DNA from: Chelonoidis abingdonii
Taxonomy: Eukaryota > Chordata > Testudines > Testudinidae
Length of the DNA: 64,000 nucleotides
Assembly: GCF_003597395.2 (NCBI RefSeq)
Contig: NC_133771.1
Coordinates: 45,655,692-45,719,691, forward strand
Reading direction: 5' to 3'
This document shows positions 47,781-57,934 of this stretch, one piece after another. The notes beneath the pieces were generated by a model. It was not told the origin of the DNA. It was given only the letters and a program-made list of their open reading frames with translations, and did not search any database. A program made the position numbers and the translations under genes. Each line of letters starts with the position of its first letter. The stretch's first letter is position 1.

Positions 47781-49023
47781 TTTTAATAATGTCGGTGCAC
47801 AGTTCTCTGGACTCCTTACTAGGTCTGGTTGAAAATTTTACATAAAAACTGTTTTTGATGGTAAATTGGGTTTTCTACTAAAAGGTGTTATGGGTTTTTG
47901 AGGTGGTGGGGGGGTTATTTTTGTTATTGCAAAAAGTATCTGCTTTCCACTACAAATATTGAATTTTCATCAAAAAACAACTGAAAACCAAAAGGGTTTT
48001 TTGTTTTTGTCTAAATTATCCACCTATTTTCTGACCAGTTGTGTTCCTCACTAATATTAGATACTTAAACACCAACAACTGCTCACAATGTCTTCTTCCA
48101 CCTGTGGCTGGCCAAGTACCATCCTGAGATGTGGACTAATCTATCCATTCATGACCTCTAGCCTCAATTATGCAAAACACCATGCCTGGGGATGTGCACT
48201 GACGCAGCTGCCAAGCAATACAGGACACTGCCAATACATCGTCTCTGTGCTTCGAGCACTACAATTAGTCCTTACTGATAATAAATTAAGTTCAAGATCC
48301 TGGACTTGATCTTCAAAGCCCCCAGTGAGGTGAGGATGGTTATCTCAACCATACAGGAAGATGTAGTATTTAAGATATATAATGATAGCTACATTCACGA
48401 GCAATGGGATTAAGTGGGAGCAGGGGTCAGTACTCAGGTGACAGTGGGCTACAACCATGGAACTCCCTTCCACAGAGGATGAGAGTGACTGCAATTCTGT
48501 CTGTCTCTCATTCTCTCAAATAAAAAGCTGCCTTTGTCACCATGGTAACTGAACACCTTAAAATAAATATATGCACTGTCAAATGGGTTGTTTATATGTA
48601 GACCTAGATTTTTTCTCCTCTCCAGTATCATTATGATGTCAGCAGAGCTGTGGAAGAGGGTTTGCTGGCTATGTGGTCAAACATAGCACTAGAACTTAAG
48701 ACACTTTGTCTAGGTCCAAAAGAGAGAAAACAAGCAAAACAAACCCCATATAATATCACAGTATTCTTTATAAGCTTACAATACTGTTAAAGTAGGTTGT
48801 ATATGAAGGACTAAACATGCTGGTACCCAAGGGCCCAATCCTGAAAGATACTGATCATCTCCTGAAAAGATAAGATATTGATTTAATCAGGAATTGAAGG
48901 ACTCTTTGTCTCTCAGGAGCAGACCCTGAAATAGTAGGTTGCCTTATGTCACATCTGAACAATCAATAAGTTTTGATTTCCTGTATTTTTCAAGTAGGTT
49001 CATTATACTAAACATAAGCAAAA
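47781..49023. other. No gene recognised
   Basis: AT-rich DNA, no element end or domain seen. Confidence 0.55.
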
Positions 49024-49026
49024 CTA

Positions 49027-49294
49027 CGGGCATGTTTACACGTAAAACACTACAGCTCTGCCACTGTGGCCCTTCTGTGCACACACTACCTGTGCCAATG
49101 GGAGGGATTCTCCTGTTGGTGCAGGTAATCCATCTCCCCGAGAGGTGGCGTTAGGTTGATGGAAGAAATCTTCTGTCAATTTAGCACTGTCTACACAGGT
49201 GCTAGTTCAGTATAGCTATGTCTCTGAATGGTGTGGATTTTTCATGTCCCTGGGACATAGCTATACTGACATAAATTCCTAGTGTAGACTAGGC
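49027..49294. mobile_element. Harbinger-type MITE, 268 bp
   Basis: Left end cgggcatgtttacacg pairs with the right end in reverse, gcctagtctacactagg. The 3-bp repeat cta flanks it (49024-49026 and 49295-49297). A long inner hairpin is formed by agctatgtctctgaatgg and ccctgggacatagctatac. No coding capacity. Confidence 0.68.
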
Positions 49295-49297
49295 CTA

Positions 49298-50058
49298 TGC
49301 AGAAAGATGAAAAGACTGATATTTGAAGGCTGCACCAGCAGCATAACAATATAAAATGTCGCAATTTATCAACAAAAGCCATTTAAATGAGTTTCTTTGA
49401 AGAAATGCAGTTGTATTAATTCAAAAAAATGGTTGCATTGTACAATGTTAGCTTTCTATGAGATTAGTTGAAATATCCCTTATAAAGTGTTGTCTTATGC
49501 TCAGTGATTAATTTAAAAACAGGCAAGATTTATACATAGTCACAGAACTGCACAATTAATTTTGATGTCACCCTGAACCCCTCATTAAATACTTGCTACT
49601 CAATATTCATAATTACTTTTAAGTGAATACAGAGCATTTGTAAATTAAATCTGGGATTTGATTATATGTTCATAAAGTTTTGCTAACTTTAATAAATATT
49701 TTTTAAATAAACAACCTGATCCAAAATAATGTTAAGGGTTTAGATTAGGCTAATCAAGTCAAGAAAAATCAGTGAAAGCTGAAATTGCACCTTTCATTTG
49801 TTTCACTGTGAGTAGTAATTGCAGTAAAGCAGGTATGCGACATCTTGCTCACCTCTAACTCTCTTCCAGCCATATTGCTCCAAGCTGTTATCTTGTCAGA
49901 GTTCACAACTGAAGCAAGATGGATTCTGGTATTTGGATAGGAGACAACTTCACCCCCTAAATATAACCTATCAAGAAAGACTTGGGTTCCTTTTAAAAAG
50001 AAATAAAATGAGCAAACTTGGCTGCTTTGTTTGAAGTCATCATGGTCTCCCTAATAAT
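49298..50058. other. No gene recognised
   Basis: AT-rich DNA without motifs. Confidence 0.6.
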
Positions 50059-50060
50059 TA

Positions 50061-50184
50061 GCGTGACCAGATAACAAGCGTGAAAAATTGGGACAGAAGA
50101 TGAGTGGGGGGTCATAGGTGCTTATATAAGAAAAAGCCCCAAATATCGGGACTGTCCCTATAAAATCAGGACATCTGGTCATCC
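50061..50184. mobile_element. TA-flanked MITE, 124 bp
   Basis: Left end gcgtgaccagat and right end in reverse, ggatgaccagat, make a 12-bp inverted repeat with two changes. TA flanks it (50059-50060, 50185-50186). Inner phrases aagccccaaatatcgggac and cttatataagaaaaag are shared with the nested copy at 2021. TA targets point to a Tc1/mariner-type source. Confidence 0.85.
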
Positions 50185-50186
50185 TA

Positions 50187-51090
50187 TTAACGATCATGAG
50201 GTTCTGGTTTCTGCTGGCTGATGCTAGTGTTACCTGCACATGTCAGTTATATTTGCAAAGAATTTGCTGTTCAAATGGGTAGTTTGACATCCGTAAAGCT
50301 GGAGTGGGATTAGGGGGTTGGGGAGCCATGTTATGTCAAACCTAAATGCACATATGAGGAGCAAACTCCCAAGCAGCAATAGAAGCAGTTCTCTCTCTCT
50401 TTCTCTCTTTGTGTTTTAGGCTGTCCCCCATCCTTGTACTATCAGGATTTCCATGTAAAATCAATAGCAATACCCAAGTTCCAAGTGGAGTTCATGGAAT
50501 TTCTTGCACATCTCTCTGTTCGGAGTAAAGCTCTGTTTGGAGTAATTTTTTTTTTATTAAACTTGCGTTAGTTTGCTCTTGGGTGTTTGTGTTTTGGGTT
50601 TGTTTTTTGGGTTGATAGGGTTTTTGAGTTGAAGGAAGTTTCAGTATTGTGTCCTTCTTATAGTGGAAATGCCTTTGCACAGACGAAGGTTTTGCAGTCC
50701 TTCCCAAAGATGGTCAGTCTCTGGATTCACCTAGCCTCCTCTGGAGTTCGTTCAGAAGCCAAAAACAACATTTAGTTCCCAGCTCTCACATGCTTTGTCC
50801 TGGGCTTTGTGATCTGTGTTGTCCCAGAAGAGTACAAATGTTTTGGTTGTTCTGGGTCATACTTTGGTCTTTGATATCACTAGGGCTTAAACCATTTATA
50901 GCTTTGAAGATTAAGACAAAAGCCTTTAACTGGCCTTGGAAGCGGGCTGAGAGCTAGTAGAGAGAGCCAGAGCTGCCACATCACTGAAAGGGAAAGGATT
51001 AGCTTTAAAACCAATATCTTCTCCTCATCTCTCTGCCCTACAACTATGGTTGTCCTATGACATCCTGTCTCTTCCATCTATCTGTCTACC
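50187..51090. other. No gene recognised
   Basis: Contains a CT-rich stretch near 50390-50415 and T/G-rich text at 50540-50640. No coding signal. Confidence 0.55.
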
Positions 51091-51091
51091 C

Positions 51092-52190
51092 ATAAAAGCA
51101 GCAGAGAATCCTGTGGCACCTTATAGACTAACAGACGTTTTGGAGCATGAGTTTTTTCGTGGGTGAATACCACTTCGTCGACGGCAGGTAGTGGAAACAG
51201 GTAGTAATATATTGCTAGTAAGCAAGCTAAAGATAAATGAGGTAGTTCAGTCAGGGAGGATGGGCCCTGTTCTAGCAGTTTTTTAAAAAAACGTGTGAAA
51301 CAAGGAGAGAAACTGGTTCTGTAATTGGGCAAGCCTTTCACAGTCTTTGTTTAGTCCAGAGCGATGGTGTAAATTTGCAAATGAACTGAAGCTAGCATTC
51401 TCTTTGAAGTCTGGTCCTGACAGTTTTTTTGTGCTGCAGAGGCCACCAGGTCTGCTAAACGTGTGGCCAGGGAGGTTGAAGTGCTCTCTACATGTTTTTG
51501 TATATTGCCATTCCTGATATCTTGATTGTGTCCATTTAATCCTTTTCCGTAGTTATGTCCATTGGCCGATGTACATAGCAAGAGGGCATTTGCTGCATAT
51601 GATGGCGTATATCCATTGGTGGACGTGCAGGTGAATGAACCAGTGATGGTGTGGCTGATCTGGTTAGGTCCTGTGATGGTGTCGCTGGTGTAGATATTGG
51701 GCAGAGTTGGGCATCGAGGTTTGTGGCATTGGATTTTGGTTCGTGACGGTAGAGTTACATGGTACCGTGTGCAGTTCTGGTGAGAATACGTTTCAGGTTT
51801 GGCGGGTTGTCTGTGGGCAAGGATTGGCCTGCCACCCAAGACCTGTGAAAGTTTTGGGATCATTGCCAGGATGGGTTGTAGTACTGATGATGCCATGAGG
51901 GGTTTAGTTGGGGGCTGTATGTGAGGGGCCATGATCACGTTGGTTTCTTTCTGGTTGTCTGTAGTAGGAGGCTTCTGGGTACACGTCTGGCTCTGTTGAT
52001 CTGTTTCCTAATTTCCTCGTGCGGGTATTGTAGTTTTGAGAATGCTTGGTGAAGATTTTGTAGGTGTTGGTCTCTGTCTGAGGGGTTAGAGCAGATGCGG
52101 TTGTACCTGTCTACCTGTGTTATCATACGGCACCCAGTGCTGTTATATCTGAGTGAATCCATCTTTAAAAGGCTTATGAAGGAACTTTGC
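51092..52190 (-). mobile_element. Penelope-like retroelement, 5'-truncated, minus strand
   Basis: Read on the minus strand it ends with the family tail (ttagtctataaggtgccacagg, then aagcag-rich end near 51092) after a hammerhead-like segment at 51155-51180. Upstream lie protein remnants. It is a different subfamily from the copy at 6830. Its 5' part and flank recur inverted at 60.6-61.3 kb. Confidence 0.83.
51351..52162 (-). pseudogene. Penelope-like protein C-terminal part, broken
   Basis: Two minus frames cover it. The first (52162-51935) includes RYNRICSNPSDRDQHLQNL and RKQINRARRVPRS, which resemble the end of the reverse transcriptase and its linker. The second (51938-51351) includes RPILAHRQP, then CTRYHVTLPS and KIQCHKPRCPT, a cysteine/histidine-rich linker, then NIYTSDTITGPN and GHNYGKGLNGHNQDIRNGN. 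The GIY-YIG motif expected in this stretch is scrambled by indels. A frameshift at about 51936 separates the parts. The element encodes both reverse transcriptase and endonuclease when intact; this copy cannot. Confidence 0.75.
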
Positions 52191-54160
52191 TACTACTGTA
52201 GATGATTGAATGTATTCAGCCTGTGTTATATTTATTTTAGAAATGTATTACTGAATGGTGAAATTCACCCCTGTGCAAAGGGACCACACAATGTTGATGC
52301 ACTAATTGCAGCCCATTTAATCCCTCAAAACACAATTAGGGGGGGGATTTGAGTGCTATATAGTCCTTGTGCTCACCACTGTACATGCACAAATTTCATT
52401 CAAACTGTGTACGTAATTTGGGCCCATTGTGCAATGTGGTGTATACCACCAGCCACCTACTAACACAACTCAATGGGAAAGGAGGTCACTTAGCACCTGG
52501 CATGAGGCAGTCAGCTGTTTTCAGAAACCAGCTCTGTACATGTATTTTATCAGCTGTCCCTTAGAGAACAAAAAACCCTCATGGGAGAGACAGTAGCATA
52601 TCGTGGTTATTCCAGTGGTTACAAGGTAAAATTGTTACTGCACATAGAAAAGCAAACTATCACAACTAGTGTGCCTAGAATGAGAACTAGATAGCGAGAC
52701 AGTAGATAATGGAATGGGCCCAAATGGTCATTTGTAATCAAATGCATATTTTTAAAAAGTGCCATCAGCTATACTGACTACAGCATCATGATTGTTGTAA
52801 ATTATATGACAGGCCTTAGGGAACACTTCATTTGTATTGTTAGGAACTTGCTAACATCCACAGTGGAGTTGTTCAGGTGCCTGTGAAATAAAGGATTTAG
52901 CGCAAGAGTTTGAACCATCCTGTGTTGTCTGTTGAATGCAGAAGTGCTCACAGGATGGAATTCGCTCAGGTGCAAAGGCACAGCAGAAGACCTGGGCACC
53001 ATGTCAGTCTCACCTTTGCCCTATATAGGGTTCAAGAAGTGCCTAGCTCTTGTGTTGAACCTCTGCACAGCAGTGTGTACAAGAGCTCCCAGTAGTAATC
53101 CCTTGCGCTTTTCTCCAGCTGGGAGCTGAGTATCAACAAATCACACTGGAGCATAACAAAAAATGTTTCTAACTCTTTTATTTGAGCAAGAAAAGAAATT
53201 ATGCAGTGAATAAACAGTGCAATATAAGACCCAGGGAAAGAGTGTTAAAGAGACAGGAAAAGGAAAGGAAGAAGGACATAAAAGTTCATTTTGAAGATTA
53301 GCTTGTGCCTGTTCTCCAGGGTTCTCCCCAGATGAAATTCACCTCTCATCAGAAGGCCAGCACAAGACCTATGCATCATTTCAGCCATCAAAATAGAGCT
53401 TAAATGGGATTGACATGGTTCATAGACTATGTGCTGGCCCTCCGTGCAGGGGTAAATTTTAGCATCCTACCATACATCATTGTGCCCAGGCAGTATCCTA
53501 CACCCCCGTTTGGACCTGCACTGCAAAGTTCTCAAACTTTTAATCTTCACACTTAGAGTACTGAAAAACAGATATTTTTGTCTGCACAGAAGCAGTTTAA
53601 AGGCTCTGTATATGTGGTTTACAGTCAGTACATTAGCGTTCAAAGAGATTGTGGTGGTGGTAGCCTGTAAGTGATCAGCAAGGAGCAGTTTAGGAGGAAA
53701 GTTATAGTGTTAATCATTTTTATTACTGCTTTTTCAGTGAACACAAATAGCAGTAAAGAATCCTAGAAAAGAAAACCGAAATAACAGATAAGGAATGCCA
53801 AGCTGGGAATTGCAGCCAGTGTACTGAAACAGTGAAATTATTTGAAGTAAATGTACTGTCAAATAGAGAGACAGTGTGTGGCAGTGGATGGGGTCAGGGC
53901 TGACCATAGGTCTTGTGTCATCCATGATGAAAAGTGTTTTTGGTGGCCCCAAAAGATTGAATATACAACCCCCAAACCTAGATTTGGCACTTTGTCTCCC
54001 CACCATCCTGATTTGGTTCAGGGCTGCCCGTGGGGGGGGCAAGTGGGGCAATTTGTCCCAGGCCCCCACGAGAGTTTTTTGGGGCCCCTGGACCAGGGTC
54101 TTTCACTTGCTCTGGGGGCCCCAGAAAACTCTCAAGGGGCCCGGGACCCCGGAGCTTTTT
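51880..54160. repeat. Left arm of a large inverted duplication
   Basis: This stretch reappears in reverse order and orientation at 57932-61303. Anchors, left to right arm: 54150/57935, 53870/58210, 53110/59525, 52440/60220, 52140/60905, 51980/61195. It holds the 5' part of the Penelope copy, about 1.8 kb of otherwise unassigned DNA, and the left third of a hAT MITE. This arm looks clean; its reading frames in the Penelope part are longer than in the other arm. No host gene seen. Confidence 0.88.
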
Positions 54161-54380
54161 CCGCTCCAGGTCTTTGGCGGTAGGGGATCCTTCCGCCCTG
54201 GCCGCCGCTGAATTACTACCGAAGCTGGACCTGCCACCGAAGTGCAGGGTCTTCAGTGCTAATTCGGTGGCTGGGGGTCCTTCCGCTCTGGGACCTGCTG
54301 CCGAAGTGCCCCGAAGACCCGCAGTGGGGGCCCCCCGCCGCCGAAGACCGCAGGCCCCCTGAATCCTCTGGGTGGCCCTG
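54019..54380. mobile_element. hAT MITE, 362 bp, GC-rich
   Basis: Left end CAGGGCTGCCCGTGG and right end in reverse, CAGGGCCACCCAGAGG. The 8-bp repeat atttggtt flanks it exactly (54011-54018 and 54381-54388). The interior is GC-rich and foldback-like (gggggccccagaaaact against agttttttggggccc), which causes spurious open frames of about 110 codons. Its left part is also present in the inverted arm near 57935-58070. Confidence 0.92.
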
Positions 54381-54442
54381 ATTTGGTTCCACTAGAACAT
54401 GGCATCCAGCATGACCATCCTGATCATCAGCCCTTAAGGATG

Positions 54443-54745
54443 ACTGTGACTAGGGCACTGATTTGGGGGCAAGGCAAGGAGACTTGGGTTCTTTTCCCAG
54501 CCCTTACTATGTGAACTTGGGGGGAAAAATACTTCACCTCTCCATGCATCTGTTTTCCCCCCCTCCATTTGTATGTGTCTTGTCCAGTTACATTATAAGC
54601 TTTTTCTTCCTCTGTGTTTTGCATAGTACTGAGTATAATGGGGGTCCACTCTCATTTGGGGCTCTAGCCATTACTCTGCCACAAAAAATAAATATGAATT
54701 TACCTGTACAGCACCCCATACTTATGGTCCTGTTAAAATAATAAT
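54443..54745 (+). repeat. tRNA-derived SINE, second family
   Basis: Head tgactagggcactgatttgg, then gagacttgggttcttttccc (box B-like), body gtgaacttggggggaaaaa and cacctctccatgcatctgtttt, then ttataagc, ttgcatagtactgagtataatggggg and ttggggctctagcc, ending in aataataataag. The 3' part matches the SINE at 46480. Confidence 0.65.
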
Positions 54746-56055
54746 AAGTGACAAATAATGGAATAGAAAAGAAAAAAATCAGGGGGAAAAGGTTCCTGTT
54801 TAAAAAAAAAAAAGGCAGTAACTGACTGAATGTCTCAGTGCACAATGTAGTGATGTATTCCATTTTATATCGCTTATCTCTTTATCTAATGCTATCAGAG
54901 AGTGAGCCGATAAAGTCTAAGAACGGTTTCCAAAGGTTTTTACATTTGTCTGTGCTGTCCTGCAAGCTGAATGCTAAACTTCAGCTGACACAGTTTCTGT
55001 TACTGCAATAGCCCATTTCTTCATCATGGGCAGTGCTTTATCATTCCAGTGTCAAAGAGTGATTAGTTTTTTAATTGATTTTGTTCCCATGGGATAGATC
55101 CTTCTGCACTGTGCTTTTCTTTAGCTATTACCTAGATATGTGCAGTGTCACTCAGTAAACATAAAGATGTGACCAGGGGTGAGTAAGTCCTTTATAATGC
55201 TTCTGTTCTACCGAACTGTCTCTGAAAGTGTGTGCACTCTACGGCAAGGCTTTCACTTTCACACAAATTCAACTCTGGAGTTACACTGATCAAGTCTATG
55301 AAATTTTCCACTTAAGACCATGGAATTACACCTGTCAGGAACACGGCCCAGGAGTAACAAAGATTTTTGTATTATATACACCACCAGAAAATATAGTTTA
55401 TTGTTATTATTTGTTTAGGGCCTGATCCAATGCTCATTGACATCAATAGGGGGATTCCTTCCATTGGTTTCAATGGACAGTGTATCTGTCTCTCTGAATC
55501 ACTGAAAACGTGATTAATGCTAAACAAGGCAGTGATGGCTTAATTGTGTCTGGCCCTCATGCAGCTCCACAATAGAGGGAATATGATACCTCCCTAACTC
55601 ATGGGGCCCATGGGGTCCATCTCTTTGCTCCCCCAAGTGCAGGGGCTGCTACAAAGTTGCTCAGTCCTCATAGAAGCAAGTTGTCAGTTGTGAGCAGGGG
55701 TGGGCAGGGAGTAAGCAAAGCCATAGCTCCACTAGCTTCACCTACCAGCCAGCAAAGCTGTTTAGCCAGAGGGGCATGTGCTTGCTGCACCTCTAAAAAT
55801 AGAGGAGTTGGGAAGCTCTTCTTGTATTTCTTCGAGGCAGTGAGGCACTGTGCCATCTCCTACAATAGGTTGTTCCTCAGAGGAATAAATACAACCCAAA
55901 ATAAAGATAATCCCTGCCCATCAGAACCAAGTAGATAGAGAAAACAGGACATAATTCCAGCAGAAGAAATAATATAGAGTATTTGTTGTTTGCTTTCTCT
56001 TAGTCCTGAGCCTAGACAAAGCCACTTAATAGGCATTCAATACAATCTACATGAA
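54746..56055. other. No gene recognised
   Basis: AT-rich DNA with an A run at 54802-54812. At 55420-55485 gggcctgatccaatgctcattgac begins an old short dispersed repeat. No exon seen. Confidence 0.55.
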
Positions 56056-56059
56056 GTGT

Positions 56060-56247
56060 TGTTATATCCTTGGGGGCAGCCGGTTTAGGAAGAAATCATT
56101 TGAGGCCAGACAGCAGACAGCTAACAAAACTACCATTTATTTACAGACACAGAGCTCACCCAACCGGCTGAAACTGGCTGGGCTATCCCCTAATAATGTA
56201 ACTCAGTTGCCATAGGAACAAAAACCATGACAACCAAATACACAACA
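56060..56247 (-). repeat. Gypsy 3' LTR
   Basis: 188 bp with TG...CA ends; the downstream LTR relative to the minus-strand genes. It matches the other LTR over its full length without gaps. Confidence 0.93.
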
Positions 56248-56264
56248 TATTCCTCCCCCCCTAA
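56248..56264 (-). promoter_or_regulatory. Polypurine tract of the Gypsy element
   Basis: On the minus strand, ggggggaggaatat lies directly before the 3' LTR, the position where plus-strand DNA synthesis is primed. Confidence 0.75.
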
Positions 56265-56379
56265 TAAGAACATCCCCTAAATAAAACACATACTAGGCTA
56301 GAGAAGGAGGGTAGACTGCCTCCATTCCTGGCTAAACCCTGGGGATTATTTTGCCCCATAACCATGGGTTCGCCCTAGC

Positions 56380-57903
56380 TAAAGATCCAGCCGATGAGGA
56401 GGCCTTCTGTCTCTAGGTGGATTATGGCGAACTTCTGGTGTTGTTGCACCCGAAAGTACCACGGACTCAGTGTCCGCAACATGAACAGGTGAGGTGGTAT
56501 CAGCTCATGCTGGGCAAAGGGGTATCTCAGCCGCCAGTAGTAATGGAGAAGAACAGTCAGGAACAGGTGATTCTTGATTCGGTGTCTCACTAGAAGAGGT
56601 GAAGTCAGACCACTCAATTGCAGATGTGTCCTGAGGACTGGCATGACCTGGCAACAGCTGATCTACATGTCGCCGCCAGGTAAGATTCTCTGCAGTCCAG
56701 ACTGTGTAGGAAACAGGACCCGTCTGAGTGATGATTGTGGCAGGAAGTATAATTCCAAGCCAAAACTGGCTGTCCTGGGCTAAAGGTTCGGTCTTTTGCT
56801 CTCAGGTGCCCATCTGATGACTTGATATTGCTGCTGATGTTGCACAATTTGTCGGGATTCAGAAGGTTTCAGCAGATCAAAGCAAGTGTGCAGCTGTCGC
56901 CCTATCATTAGAAAGGCCGGGGATGCTTGGGTTGTAGCATGAGGTGTGTTTCTGTAGGAAAGTAAGAAGGTATCTAGACGCTTTTGAATGGAGTGTTGTT
57001 CCCTTGCTGATTTCAAAGCATGTTTCATTGTCTGCACAAATCTTTCAGCTAATCCATTGGTGGATGGATGATATGGTGCTGACGTGATGTGGTGTTTCCC
57101 ATTTGCCTTCATAAAATTTTGAAACTCCTGAGAGACGAACTGCGGTCCGTTGTCGCTCACAAGTTGTTCTGGCAGAACCGAAACGACTAAAGAGTCCTGT
57201 AGTTTTTGGATAGTACTCTCTGCAGTAGTGGACTGCATTATAGAGACTTCTGGCCATTTAGAATGGGCATCTACTGCCACCAAGAAATGCTTCCTTCAAG
57301 GGGGCCAGCGAAGTCAATGTGAATACGTTGCCATGGGTTTTCAGGCCAGTCTCATGGGTGTAGGGGTGCCCACTGGGGTGCATTCCTCACACCCTGACAT
57401 GACATACAAGCTTTTTGCCTTCTCTTCAATAGCACTGTCCAATCCAGGCCACCAAAAAATAGCTTCATGCAATTTCTTTCATGCGCACTATTCCACAGTG
57501 ACCGGAATGTAGCTCTTCTAACATCTGTGATCTCAGTGGTGGTGGAATAATGACAACAAACAACCAGATTGGACTGATAACTCCGTCCTCCTGGACATGT
57601 AGGTAACAAGGTCGGGTGAGACGGAGAGGTTTGTCGAGATTTTCCATGCATCACCAGGTCCATAACTTGGAACAATACTGGGTCAACGCGAGTTGCCTTC
57701 TTTATCTGAGTAGCAGTGATGGTGTATTTCTCTACCTGTTCAAAGTAGAAGATTTCCTTTTGGGCACTATCTTGATGTTTGACCTGGCAAAGGCAACCTT
57801 GAGAGGCCATCTGCATTGCCGTGCAGAGTGGATTTCGATATTTGATTTCATATGTGTGTGCTGAAAGTAACAATGAGACCACCGCCACAAGACCCTGGGC
57901 GGC
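56380..57903 (-). pseudogene. Gypsy pol 3' part: RNase H end and integrase
   Basis: On the minus strand, in order: LLLSAHTYEIKYR near 57890-57840, the end of RNase H; a frame with ELHSGHCGIVRMKEIA near 57510-57467 and then CMSCQG near 57400, the HHCC zinc finger of integrase; and the integrase core at 57283-56780. The core has VDAHSKW (D5), SDNGPQF (D44) and LAERF (E80), the D-D(35)-E pattern of retroviral and Gypsy integrases. It inserts the DNA copy into the genome. Frameshifts separate the parts, and the pol region before RNase H is missing, so the element is dead. The reading probably ends near 56382. Confidence 0.9.

Positions 57904-57931
<28 letters not shown>
57904..57931. repeat. Run of 28 A at the duplication breakpoint
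   Basis: A continuous A run directly between Gypsy RNase H and the start of the inverted arm. In the left arm the same place, read in reverse, has only five A (gcggaaaaagctcc), against gcgg-c-A28-gctcc here, so short shared sequence lies at the joint. Confidence 0.95.

Positions 57932-57934
<3 letters not shown>

Noticed and set aside
53851..54362. Overlapping 110-codon frames rich in proline and glycine
   Set aside because: They are produced by the GC-rich foldback interior of the hAT MITE.
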